Shown here piece by piece: positions 1 to 8,203 of a stretch of DNA of 64,000 bases. How positions within the stretch are numbered: the stretch's first letter is position 1; the number at the start of each line of letters is the position of its first letter. A program made the translations under genes and the position numbers. This DNA is from Roseinatronobacter alkalisoli (lineage in GTDB: Bacteria; Pseudomonadota; Alphaproteobacteria; Rhodobacterales; Rhodobacteraceae), in NCBI RefSeq assembly GCF_028745735.1, contig NZ_JAQZSM010000007.1, forward strand, positions 62,001-126,000, read 5' to 3'. A model generated the notes under the pieces. That model worked only from the letters and a program-made list of their open reading frames with translations, was not told the DNA's origin and made no database searches.

Positions 1-541
1 GATGATCTATCAGATGGCGGATACGGCGCTGAACCCGAAACTGCCGCTACGGGAACTGATCGGCCGTCCGGCGCAGATGTATCTGGGGCTGAAGGGGCGC
101 GCGCTGGACGCGCGCGTGCGCGATCTGCTGGCACTGATCGAACTGGAACCGGATCAATATATCGACCGCCTGCCATCTGAATTGTCGGGGGGCCAGAAAC
201 AGCGTATCGGCATCGCGCGTGCGCTGGCCGCAGAACCGCGCCTGATCATCTGCGATGAAGTGACAAGCGCGCTTGACCAGATCGTGCAGGAAGGCATTCT
301 GAAACTGCTGGACCGGCTGCAACGTGAATTCGGGCTGGCCTATATGTTCATCACGCATGATCTGTCGACAGTGCGTGCCATTGCCGATGATGTGGTGGTG
401 ATGCAACTTGGCCGCGTGGTCGAACAAGGCCCGAAACCAGAGATGTTCACCCCCCCGCATGCGCCCTATACCGATCTGTTGCTGTCATCGGTTCCCGAAA
501 TGGACCCCGACTGGCTGACCCGCCTGCTGGCGGCGCGGTAG
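1..541 (+). CDS. Peptide-type ABC transporter ATP-binding protein, 3' part
   Basis: C-terminal part of an ATPase that would power uptake of peptides or similar solutes. The gene enters from outside the window, so the Walker A region is not seen. Visible are the ABC signature LSGGQKQR, Walker B with catalytic Glu in LIICDEVTSALD, the switch His in FITHDL, and a C-terminal PHAPYTDLLLSSVP segment typical of the oligopeptide/dipeptide (Opp/Dpp) subfamily. It stops at TAG 539-541, just before a repeat copy. Permease and binding-protein partners would lie to the left. The substrate cannot be read from this fragment. Confidence 0.9.
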   Translation, partial: MIYQMADTALNPKLPLRELIGRPAQMYLGLKGRALDARVRDLLALIELEPDQYIDRLPSELSGGQKQRIGIARALAAEPRLIICDEVTSALDQIVQEGILKLLDRLQREFGLAYMFITHDLSTVRAIADDVVVMQLGRVVEQGPKPEMFTPPHAPYTDLLLSSVPEMDPDWLTRLLAAR

Positions 542-563
542 GCCGGGGGCAGCGGTCAGGATT

Positions 564-785
564 CCCAAAGGCGCGGAGCAAAGGCCGCAGGGCTTGAAGG
601 GACCGTCGCGCCAGTGGCGCGGCGAAAGCCCGGAAAACGCGCCACCGGCGGGCCGTCCCGCGGCCCGCCGGTGGCGCTGATGACACGCCAAGCCAATGAT
701 GCAGGAATTATGCCGCCTGCATAAAGTGAACTTATCCCACGTCGGACCGGCAGACCCCGGCCCGACCTGTGTCGCGGGCTTTGTG
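564..785 (+). repeat. Dispersed hairpin repeat, copy 1 (long form)
   Basis: Member of the dispersed intergenic family. It has the end block CCCAAAGGCGCGGAGC, the optional 45-bp module with a GCGCC-AGT-GGCGC hairpin (607-621), then the best stem of the family: a perfect 17-bp pair 639-655/661-677 around loop TCCCG. The core GCCTGCATAAAGTGAACTT and the block GGACCGGCAGACCCCGGCC follow, and it ends GCGGGCTTTGTG. It lies between convergent genes. Confidence 0.9.
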
Positions 786-815
786 TGTCGTCGCCCCACC
801 GGATGCCACGACAGC

Positions 816-2261
816 CTATTGCGCTGCGTTGTCCCAGCCGGAAACGGATTTCACTTCCAGAAAGTCCTCGATGCCCCAGATGCCGCCTTCGCGCCCGTTG
901 CCCGAATGTTTCATCCCGCCGAAGGGCGCGCCTGCGCCGCGTGACTTGCCGTTCATCTCAACCATGCCCGCGCGCAATTGCCGCGCCAGCCGGTTGCGGC
1001 GCGCGCCGTCACTGCTCTGGACATAATTGGTCAGGCCATAAACCGTATCATTGGCGATGCGCAGCGCGTCGGCTTCTGAATCGAACGGAATGATCGACAG
1101 GACCGGCCCGAAAATTTCCTCTCGGGCGATGGTCATGTCATTGCTGACATCGGCAAACACGGTCGGGCGCACGAAATAGCCGCGATTCATGCCCTCTGGC
1201 CGTCCCAGCCCGCCCGCGACCAGCCGCGCGCCTTCGGATATGCCCTTGGCGATCAGGTCCTGAATCTTGTTGAACTGCGCTTCGCTGACCACCGGGCCGA
1301 TGTGGCGGCCCTGCGCGCTGGCGGGGCCGACAGGGGTGGCCATGGCCACCTCGCGCGCCGTGTCCACAGCGCGGTCATAGGCGCTGCGTTCCACCAGCAT
1401 ACGGGTGGGGGCGTTGCAGGACTGGCCTGAATTGTTGAAGCAATGCTGCACGCCGCGCTTCACTGCCGCGTCATCGGCATCCGCGAAAATCAGGTTTGCG
1501 CCCTTGCCACCCAGTTCCAGATGCACCCGTTTCAGCGTGTCGGCGGCATTCTTGGAAATCGCAATGCCCGCGCGGGTGGACCCGGTGAAGCTGACCATAT
1601 CGACATCCCGGTGGGTGGAAAGCTGCGTGCCCACACCCGCGCCATCGCCGTTGACCATATTGTAAACCCCCGGCGGGGTTCCGGCCTCGTGCAGGATTTC
1701 CGACCAGATAATTGATGACAGCGGCGCAATTTCAGACGGTTTCAGCACCATGGTGCAGCCCGCCAGCAGGGCCGGGATCACCTTCAGGGTGACCTGATTC
1801 ATCGGCCAGTTCCAGGGCGTGATCAGCGCGCAGACGCCGACAGCTTCGCGGATGATGCGGTCATCGGGGGCATGCTCGCCAAGCGGTTCGATAAAACGGA
1901 TATGGTCAAACGCTGTGATGAAATTGCCGATATGGCTGGCCCCCGCGCCGACCTGCGAATTGCGCGCCATATCGATGGGCGCGCCCATTTCAAGGCTGAT
2001 CGCCTGTGCCATGTCATCGGCGCGGCGGGCATAGACATCGCTGATACGCTTGACCAGTTCCAGCCGGTCGGCGGGGGCGGTATGCATCCAGCCGGGCAGG
2101 GCGGCCTGCGCGGCAGCCACAGCGGCATCAGTATCGGCCTGCCCGCCAAGGGAAATCACCGCGCAGGACTCCTCGGTCGAGGGGTCAATGACCGCCAGAT
2201 CACGCCCGTCCTGCGGCGCGACCCATTCCCCGTTGATATAGAATTTGCGTTTGTCCAGCAT
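816..2261 (-). CDS. Aldehyde dehydrogenase family protein
   Basis: NAD(P)-dependent oxidation of an aldehyde to an acid in the cytoplasm. The protein is about 481 residues, a full ALDH length. It has TPWNWP near 150, the KPSE motif near 175, SFTGST near 225, the general base Glu in LELGGKG near 249 and the catalytic Cys in NNSGQSCNAPTR near 282. I chose ATG 2261 because a GGGAGG ribosome site sits just upstream; a GTG one codon earlier is also possible. It stands alone and converges on the ABC gene across repeat copy 1. The substrate is unknown; family resemblance is to broad-range aldehyde dehydrogenases. Confidence 0.93.
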   Translation of the reverse strand: MLDKRKFYINGEWVAPQDGRDLAVIDPSTEESCAVISLGGQADTDAAVAAAQAALPGWMHTAPADRLELVKRISDVYARRADDMAQAISLEMGAPIDMARNSQVGAGASHIGNFITAFDHIRFIEPLGEHAPDDRIIREAVGVCALITPWNWPMNQVTLKVIPALLAGCTMVLKPSEIAPLSSIIWSEILHEAGTPPGVYNMVNGDGAGVGTQLSTHRDVDMVSFTGSTRAGIAISKNAADTLKRVHLELGGKGANLIFADADDAAVKRGVQHCFNNSGQSCNAPTRMLVERSAYDRAVDTAREVAMATPVGPASAQGRHIGPVVSEAQFNKIQDLIAKGISEGARLVAGGLGRPEGMNRGYFVRPTVFADVSNDMTIAREEIFGPVLSIIPFDSEADALRIANDTVYGLTNYVQSSDGARRNRLARQLRAGMVEMNGKSRGAGAPFGGMKHSGNGREGGIWGIEDFLEVKSVSGWDNAAQ

Positions 2262-2331
2262 CACACCCTCCCGCGTTGCACATGTTCACTATCTTGCATC
2301 CGGGGGGCGGGGTTTCAAGGGACAGCGCGCA

Positions 2332-3036
2332 TCAGCGCAGCGAGATCACCTTGCGGTCAATCGCCAGCATATAGCCTTGCCGCGCGATATTGCGCACCAG
2401 AACTTCGCTGATCAGCTGGTTGCCCAGCGTGTCGCGCAGCCGCTTGATGCGGGTGGCGCCCGCCGCTTCGTCGCAATCGGTGATGTCGCGGCCGGAAATC
2501 ACGGATTCGATGGCGGCGCCGGTCAGCACTTCATCATCAATGCAGGCTTCGGCCAGCACGGCCAGCGTTTCAACGGCAGCGGGCGTCAGGCGGAATTCCA
2601 TGTCATTCAGCGCGACCGTATTGGTGGCGCGGTCGATCACCAGTTGCGACACCTGCAACCCCTGTTTTTCGACCTGCACCATGCGCCGGTTCAGCGTGAT
2701 CAGCACAACAATCACCACGAAGGACGTGATCAGAAGCCCGGTGGCAAACACCAGCAACACGAAAATCACCACCCGGTAGGAGATCAGCGTTTCGGAAAAT
2801 GCCGTGCCCGACTGCGCCAGAATTTCCAGCAGCTTCAGTTCCGCCTGGCTGGTCAGATCGGCGTTTTCAACGAACACACGTTCCACGCGCGCATTGAAGG
2901 CCCCGGCATCGGGCAGGTGCAGAAACAATGCCACCGCGGCCAGTGCCAGCACGCCCACAATCGCGACAATGCCCCAGACAACCGCGCGGTTGCCCATGCG
3001 CGCCAGATCACTGGCGGAGATGGATGGCCCCTGCAT
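2332..3036 (-). CDS. Membrane-anchored winged-helix transcription regulator
   Basis: Protein of 234 residues with two hydrophobic helices (about residues 17-40 and 95-120) that bracket a short, probably periplasmic loop. A C-terminal cytoplasmic domain of about 95 residues looks like an OmpR/ToxR-type winged helix (VIDRATNTVALNDMEFRLTP opening, IKRLRDTLG recognition-like helix, YMLAI closing strand). ToxR has the DNA-binding domain first and the membrane helix after; here the order is reversed. The start at 3036 is set by an AGGAG site; a longer reading would overlap the next gene almost completely. It overlaps the small secreted-protein gene upstream by 29 bases, so the two are probably cotranscribed. 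Targets unknown. Confidence 0.75.
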   Translation of the reverse strand: MQGPSISASDLARMGNRAVVWGIVAIVGVLALAAVALFLHLPDAGAFNARVERVFVENADLTSQAELKLLEILAQSGTAFSETLISYRVVIFVLLVFATGLLITSFVVIVVLITLNRRMVQVEKQGLQVSQLVIDRATNTVALNDMEFRLTPAAVETLAVLAEACIDDEVLTGAAIESVISGRDITDCDEAAGATRIKRLRDTLGNQLISEVLVRNIARQGYMLAIDRKVISLR

Positions 3037-3298
3037 TGACGCTCCTGCGTTGGAATTCGGCTTCCCCAAAGATGGATTCAATTTGTAGAAGGGTCCAGCC
3101 GCTTCGTGAAATGACAGGTTCGGCATAATTGCGTGCGGCCTGCGGTGATGTGCAGGCCGCCTGCGGCAATTCAATGATGCCATATTGCAGGCGCAACGGG
3201 TTGTCCTGCTTGGCCTTGTAATCCGCGTAACACTGGGCCGAGGCTTGTCCCGCAAGCGCCAGAACCAGAAAAGCAGCGGTCAGGAATGTGGTTTTCAT
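3008..3298 (-). CDS. Small secreted protein of unknown function
   Basis: A 96-residue protein with a clear Sec signal peptide: MKTT, a hydrophobic stretch, then AGQASAQ as a probable cleavage site near residue 21. The mature part carries two Cys, which could form a disulfide in the periplasm. No family recognised. Its 3' end overlaps the start of the membrane-anchored regulator, suggesting translational coupling and a possible sensor or accessory role, which is only inference. The ribosome site before the start is weak. Confidence 0.7.
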   Translation of the reverse strand: MKTTFLTAAFLVLALAGQASAQCYADYKAKQDNPLRLQYGIIELPQAACTSPQAARNYAEPVISRSGWTLLQIESIFGEAEFQRRSVNAGAIHLRQ

Positions 3299-3447
3299 GC
3301 CGGAACCATCGCACCAGTGATCGCGTTATTCAATATCAGCCACCCTGTGGGGAGGATGTTATCGGATAACATGCGGGCGTTATTGCGTGACGGGACCGGG
3401 CAGGCGCAGGGTCATGCCATGGCCCGTTTACGAAAGGAACCCGAGGC

Positions 3448-4140
3448 ATGAGTAATTTATTCAGCAACCTGAGAACACGGACGACCGGTGCCCTGATGGC
3501 AGCAGGTGTCGCCATGGGCGCAATGACATTGCCCGCAACACCCGCGCAGGCCAATGACGATGCGCTGGTGAAATTCCTGTTGGGGGCCGCTGCAGTCGCG
3601 ATTGTCGTGCATGCCGCGCGGTCTGATGGCGGCAGCAGCAATCGCGGCGGCAACCGGGGCCGCCCCCCACAGAACAGCCGCGAACTGCCCGCCCATTGCC
3701 AGGAAACATGGTCGGTGCGTAACCGCAACATCGCGCTTTACAACGCGCAATGCCTGAATGATGCAGGGTTGCGGCACCTGCCGCGCCATTGTCTGGAAAA
3801 CTCGCGCACCAATCGCGGACATCGCAGCGTTTATCGCGCGGCCTGTCTGCATGATGCGGGCTACTACCCTGAACGCGCCGGGCGTCCGGGCCGTGACCAC
3901 CCGCGCCCGGTTCCGCCGCGCGGTGGTGGTGGTGGCTGGCAGGACGGCATGCTTCTGCCGCAGCAATGTCTGATATCCTATCGCTATGGTGGGCAAACAC
4001 TGGCAGGCTATCGCGCGTCTTGTCTGGAACAACACCGTGTTCGTGACCTGCCACGCACCTGTCAGGTGCGCAGCACCACCGGCACGATCTATTCCGCGCA
4101 ATGCCTGACGGAACGCGGATATCGCACCCGCAACCGTTGA
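3448..4140 (+). CDS. Exported Cys-rich repeat protein of unknown function
   Basis: A 230-residue protein with an N-terminal signal (residues about 12-36, ending PATPAQA), a second hydrophobic stretch near 42-55 and Gly/Arg/Pro-rich linkers. The mature part holds four copies of a motif of about 27 residues: LPxxC, 10-12 residues with a Tyr, then AxCLxxxGxR or a close variant. The Cys come in regular pairs, so each unit probably holds one disulfide in the periplasm. Function unknown; the arrangement suggests a structural or binding role. A GAAAGGA ribosome site precedes the ATG. It is followed by rnhB after 40 bases. Confidence 0.72.
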   Translation: MSNLFSNLRTRTTGALMAAGVAMGAMTLPATPAQANDDALVKFLLGAAAVAIVVHAARSDGGSSNRGGNRGRPPQNSRELPAHCQETWSVRNRNIALYNAQCLNDAGLRHLPRHCLENSRTNRGHRSVYRAACLHDAGYYPERAGRPGRDHPRPVPPRGGGGGWQDGMLLPQQCLISYRYGGQTLAGYRASCLEQHRVRDLPRTCQVRSTTGTIYSAQCLTERGYRTRNR

Positions 4141-4180
4141 TGGTTGCACTGGTCCGGGTGGTTGGGGCAATACATGCCCC

Positions 4181-4804
4181 ATGACCCCGGCAGCAGAACC
4201 CGATTATGAACATGAGCGCCTTGCAGCAATGCAAGGCGCGCGCCGCGTTGTCGGCGTGGATGAAGTGGGGCGCGGGCCGCTTTGCGGGCCGGTCACGGCG
4301 GCTGCGGTCTGGCTGGACCCTGCCGCGCTGCCTGCGGGGCTGGCGGATTCCAAACGTCTGAGCGCGCAGGCACGCGAGCGCGTGTTTGCCGCCATCATGG
4401 CCAGCGCCGATGTGGGCATCGGCCATGCCACCCCCGCCGAGATTGACGCAATCAACATCCTGCAGGCGACCTATCTGGCGATGCAGCGCGCCATTGCCGC
4501 GCTGCGCGTGCCGCCTGACCATCTGCTGATCGACGGCAACCGCCTGCCGCCCGCGCTGCAATGTCCCGCGCAGGCTGTGGTCAAGGGGGACGGACGGGTT
4601 CTGTCCATCGCGGCGGCGTCCATTATCGCCAAGGTCACGCGCGACGCGATCATGGCGGAACTGGCCCTTCGCTACCCCGGTTATGGTTGGGAGGTGAACG
4701 CAGGTTATCCGACAAAGCGTCACAAAAATGCCATAGCAGATTTGGGTATCACCCCAGAGCATAGACGTTCATTCGCCCCCATACGCAAAATCTTGTGTCC
4801 ATAG
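4181..4804 (+). CDS. rnhB: Ribonuclease HII
   Basis: Cleaves the RNA strand of RNA-DNA hybrids and single ribonucleotides in DNA, in the cytoplasm. At 207 residues it is a normal RNase HII. The active-site residues are visible: Asp27 and Glu28 in DEVGRGP, Asp118 in LIDGN, and the later carboxylate in KVTRDAIM. The family motif [17 protein letters not shown] is intact. It lies just before ccrM, the same rnhB-ccrM order as in other alphaproteobacteria, but a regulatory gap of 115 bases with GANTC sites separates them. Confidence 0.95.
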   Translation: MTPAAEPDYEHERLAAMQGARRVVGVDEVGRGPLCGPVTAAAVWLDPAALPAGLADSKRLSAQARERVFAAIMASADVGIGHATPAEIDAINILQATYLAMQRAIAALRVPPDHLLIDGNRLPPALQCPAQAVVKGDGRVLSIAAASIIAKVTRDAIMAELALRYPGYGWEVNAGYPTKRHKNAIADLGITPEHRRSFAPIRKILCP

Positions 4805-4833
4805 GTGACGTGAACAAAGTTTTTCAACCAACT

Positions 4834-4871
4834 GATTCAAAAAGAAATTGACGGCGAATCACCTTTGACTC
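4834..4871 (+). promoter_or_regulatory. Cluster of three GANTC sites before ccrM
   Basis: GATTC (4834-4838), GAATC (4856-4860) and GACTC (4867-4871) lie within 38 bases, 49-82 bases before the ccrM start. GANTC is the target of CcrM itself. In Caulobacter, methylation of such sites in its own promoter limits ccrM transcription to hemimethylated DNA after replication, so the same feedback is a fair inference here. I did not find a convincing CtrA site. Confidence 0.6.
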
Positions 4872-4907
4872 ATCTTAGGCCCATAACAAGCGCACCAAGC
4901 GCAATAA

Positions 4908-6023
<1,116 letters not shown>

Positions 6024-6079
6024 TCCCGCAGTATTACAGTTACCGCCGGTGTCCCAGTTCCCGCCGGGACACCCACTGA

Positions 6080-6105
6080 CCCCGCCTGCTTGGCGGGGTT
6101 TTTTT
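6080..6105 (+). terminator. Rho-independent terminator after ccrM
   Basis: Stem CCCCGCC (6080-6086), loop TGCTT, stem GGCGGGG (6092-6098), followed by seven T. It lies 57 bases after the ccrM stop and fits classical termination of ccrM. Confidence 0.9.
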
Positions 6106-6153
6106 GTGCCGCAGCGGTCGCAGGATTCTGATAGCGGGGGTGGCACTGGCACC

Positions 6154-6187
6154 AAGCCCGCGCCAGCCTGCGGCCTTTGTTCCGCGC
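6154..6187 (-). repeat. Mini-copy of the dispersed repeat (ends only)
   Basis: 34 bases that join the two ends of the family: AAGCCCGCGCCAG, found at one end of full copies, runs directly into CCTGCGGCCTTTGTTCCGCGC, found at the other. The entire interior of about 140 bases is missing. It has the reverse orientation and lies in the 302-base gap between ccrM and the next gene; apart from the terminator nothing else is seen there. Confidence 0.55.
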
Positions 6188-6325
6188 AAATATCCGGTCA
6201 GCCGGGGCTCTCCCTTTCCCGCAAACCACATGCGAACACTGCACCAACACGGAACCCCCGGCCCGCAGGGCAGGGGGTGACATGATAAACCTGCGGCGCC
6301 AGCCGCACTATCAGATCACGCCGCG

Positions 6326-6661
6326 TCAGCCCGCCAACTGGTCCCAGCAGTCCAGCGCCTTGCCCGCATACATCACAGCCGGGCCGCCGCCCATCTGGAT
6401 GCACATGCCAAGCACATCTGCCAGTTCTTCGCGGCTGGCGCCCGCCTTCATCAGCGCCTCGACATGAAAGGCGATGCACGGCTCGCAGCGCACGGCGACC
6501 GCAATGCCCAATGCCACGAATTCCTTTTCCTTGGCCCCCAGCACGCCGCTTGTCTTGGCCGCCATCGACAATGCGCCAAACCCTTTCATCGTGTCGGGAA
6601 TGGCTTTGGCCAGAGTGCGGGACTTGTCGCGGGTTTCAGCGATGAAGGCGGGGTAATCCAT
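6326..6661 (-). CDS. Carboxymuconolactone decarboxylase / AhpD-like protein
   Basis: A 111-residue protein of the AhpD-like fold. The redox motif is present as CEPC followed by IAFHVEAL, the arrangement (CxxC with His three residues on) seen in alkylhydroperoxidase AhpD-type members rather than in the true decarboxylase. A thiol-based peroxide or disulfide role in the cytoplasm is likely. The start at 6661 has a GAGGTC ribosome site; an ATG four codons earlier is in the same frame. It lies behind chrR on the same strand, so it could be read through from the stress regulon, but a gap of 91 bases intervenes. Confidence 0.85.
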   Translation of the reverse strand: MDYPAFIAETRDKSRTLAKAIPDTMKGFGALSMAAKTSGVLGAKEKEFVALGIAVAVRCEPCIAFHVEALMKAGASREELADVLGMCIQMGGGPAVMYAGKALDCWDQLAG

Positions 6662-6752
6662 GTCAGACCTCATATATCATGTTGTGCATATGATGTGCCT
6701 GACGCGCGCCGCCCTTGCGTTGATGCAGATCAAGCCGCGCGCAGGGGCCAGG

Positions 6753-7400
6753 TCATATTCTGAAAAACGGCTGCACCAGACGCGGCAGCAATGCGCGGAA
6801 TCTCAGCGGCGCATCCGTGGCCGCCAGACAGATGCAATCCATCCCGGCTTCGGCAATGGGTGTGTGTTCCAACGCCTCATCCGCGATTTCAATGTCACCG
6901 CGCGCGAAACGGTCGGTTTCATCGACAAACGCGCCTTGCAGCACCAGCGTCAGTTCCAGCCCCCGATGCCCGTGATCGGGCACGGCGGTTCCGGCGGGAA
7001 TATACAGCAGCCTTGCGCTGGCATTGCGCGAGGTGGGCAGAATGGCCTGCCGCACGCCGCCGCCGATACTGCGCCAGCGCACCGCATCCAGCCCCCCGCC
7101 GACATAGTTGCGCAACGGGCCGGGCAGAACGCTGTCGCGCGCAGGCAGGGGCGTAGCGGGGGATGGCTCGGCCCTTGATTTGATCTTCGCCATGGTCAGG
7201 GACAACGCATCAGATGACATGGCAACCGGGGCCACCCGCTGGTCCAGAACCGCCCCGCCCACACTGTCGAACGCGGCCAGACGGGCGCGGCATTCGTCGC
7301 AGATCGAAATATGTGTAGCGACAACAAGGCTGAATGCCTCTGGCAGGGTGCCTGCCGCATAGGCCATCAGTAACTTGTCGCTCAGGTGGTGTCTTATCAT
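6753..7400 (-). CDS. chrR: Anti-sigma factor ChrR (zinc, cupin)
   Basis: Holds sigma-E inactive until singlet oxygen or a related stress arrives. The 215-residue protein shows the two-domain design of ChrR: an N-terminal zinc-binding anti-sigma domain with HISICDEC (His near 30, Cys near 34 and 37; HxxxCxxC) and a C-terminal cupin with HGHRGLELTLVLQG supplying metal-binding His and Glu. It follows rpoE by two bases on the same strand, as in Rhodobacter sphaeroides, so the two are coexpressed and autoregulated. Confidence 0.93.
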   Translation of the reverse strand: MIRHHLSDKLLMAYAAGTLPEAFSLVVATHISICDECRARLAAFDSVGGAVLDQRVAPVAMSSDALSLTMAKIKSRAEPSPATPLPARDSVLPGPLRNYVGGGLDAVRWRSIGGGVRQAILPTSRNASARLLYIPAGTAVPDHGHRGLELTLVLQGAFVDETDRFARGDIEIADEALEHTPIAEAGMDCICLAATDAPLRFRALLPRLVQPFFRI

Positions 7401-7402
7401 CG

Positions 7403-7990
7403 TTATGTCGTCTCTTTTTGTTCGGTCATGGAATGGCGCAGCCGTTCCAGTGCCAGTCTTATCCGCGATTTTATCGTGCCAAGCGGTAGCCCGGTTTCAT
7501 CTGCGATTTCATTATGTGTCAGATCCCCGAAGTAAGCGCTTTCGATCATCTTGCGTTGCTTTTCGGGCAGGGCATTCAGGGCCTGCGCCAGTTTTTCGGT
7601 GTCCTGTTGCAGCGCCAGCGCGTCGAACTGGTCGGTTTCGCTGTCCGGGCCCCATGGCAGGTCTTCGGGTTCGGGCCTGCGGTCACGGCGCAGCATGTCA
7701 ATGCGCCGGTTGCGCGCGATGGTGAAAATCCATGTTGCGGCACTGGCGCGGGCAGGGTCGAATTGTGCGGCCTTGTGCCAGACAGTTGCCATGACATCCT
7801 GCGCGCATTCTTCTGCTGTGGTCGGGTCCGCGCCCGATTTCATCAAGAACGCCTTCACCCGTGGCGCGAAATGTTCAAACAGCATTGTGAAGGCCTGCGC
7901 GTCCTGCGCGCGTGCCACACGGGTCACCAATTCGGCCCAAAGGGTTTTATCGCTTTTGTCCAACCTTGCCTGTCCCGCCGTCCTGCCCAT
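7403..7990 (-). CDS. rpoE: RNA polymerase sigma factor RpoE (ECF, ChrR-controlled)
   Basis: ECF sigma factor for the singlet-oxygen response. Region 2 is visible as FAPRVKAFLMKSG to RASAATWIFTIARNRRIDMLRR, and region 4 as LPEKQRKMIESAYFGDLTHNEIA with helix-turn-helix LPLGTIKSRIRLALERLR. I chose ATG 7990 (195 residues) because the sigma-E-like promoter predicts transcription from about 8069, which would fall on or after the earlier ATG at 8071; the R. sphaeroides protein also begins near this point. A longer 222-residue form from 8071 cannot be ruled out. It forms an operon with chrR. Confidence 0.92.
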   Translation of the reverse strand: MGRTAGQARLDKSDKTLWAELVTRVARAQDAQAFTMLFEHFAPRVKAFLMKSGADPTTAEECAQDVMATVWHKAAQFDPARASAATWIFTIARNRRIDMLRRDRRPEPEDLPWGPDSETDQFDALALQQDTEKLAQALNALPEKQRKMIESAYFGDLTHNEIADETGLPLGTIKSRIRLALERLRHSMTEQKETT

Positions 7991-8075
7991 GGCCCGGCCA
8001 TCTGCGCCCACAGAAACTGCGGCGTGCCCGGGCTGTCTTGTGGTTGCATCGTCACAGATCTGATCAAACATGCAA

Positions 8076-8105
8076 GTCTTACGTCCACAAGGGGCAGTTG
8101 GATCA
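8076..8105 (-). promoter_or_regulatory. Sigma-E-like promoter for rpoE-chrR
   Basis: Read on the minus strand: TGATCC (8105-8100), an 18-base spacer, then TAAGAC (8081-8076). This matches the RpoE promoter pattern known from Rhodobacter (TGATCC, 18 bases, TAAGA-like) and implies autoactivation of rpoE. The predicted start of transcription is about 8069. Confidence 0.75.
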
Positions 8106-8141
8106 GAATGTCCGCCCGCGCGCGGAAGATGTTTTTTGCAG

Positions 8142-8171
8142 TGATCTGCATGCAGGGGGCGGACGTATAAG
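8142..8171 (+). promoter_or_regulatory. Sigma-E-like promoter for the FAD/DUF1365 operon
   Basis: TGATCT (8142-8147), an 18-base spacer, TATAAG (8166-8171), 32 bases before the start of the FAD-oxidoreductase gene. It diverges from the rpoE promoter 37 bases away and would place the five-gene operon directly under RpoE. Confidence 0.7.
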
Positions 8172-8203
8172 GTCACAACGACAAAAAACCGGAGCTTCCC
8201 CGC

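Noticed and set aside
564-785. The dispersed repeats as a CRISPR array
   Set aside because: Copies are separated by many kilobases, vary in orientation and have no regular spacers; no cas genes.
3359-3371. Palindrome GTTATCCGATAAC-like site before the Cys-rich repeat protein
   Set aside because: A short, imperfect palindrome (GTTATCGGATAAC) with no known factor; too weak to call an operator.
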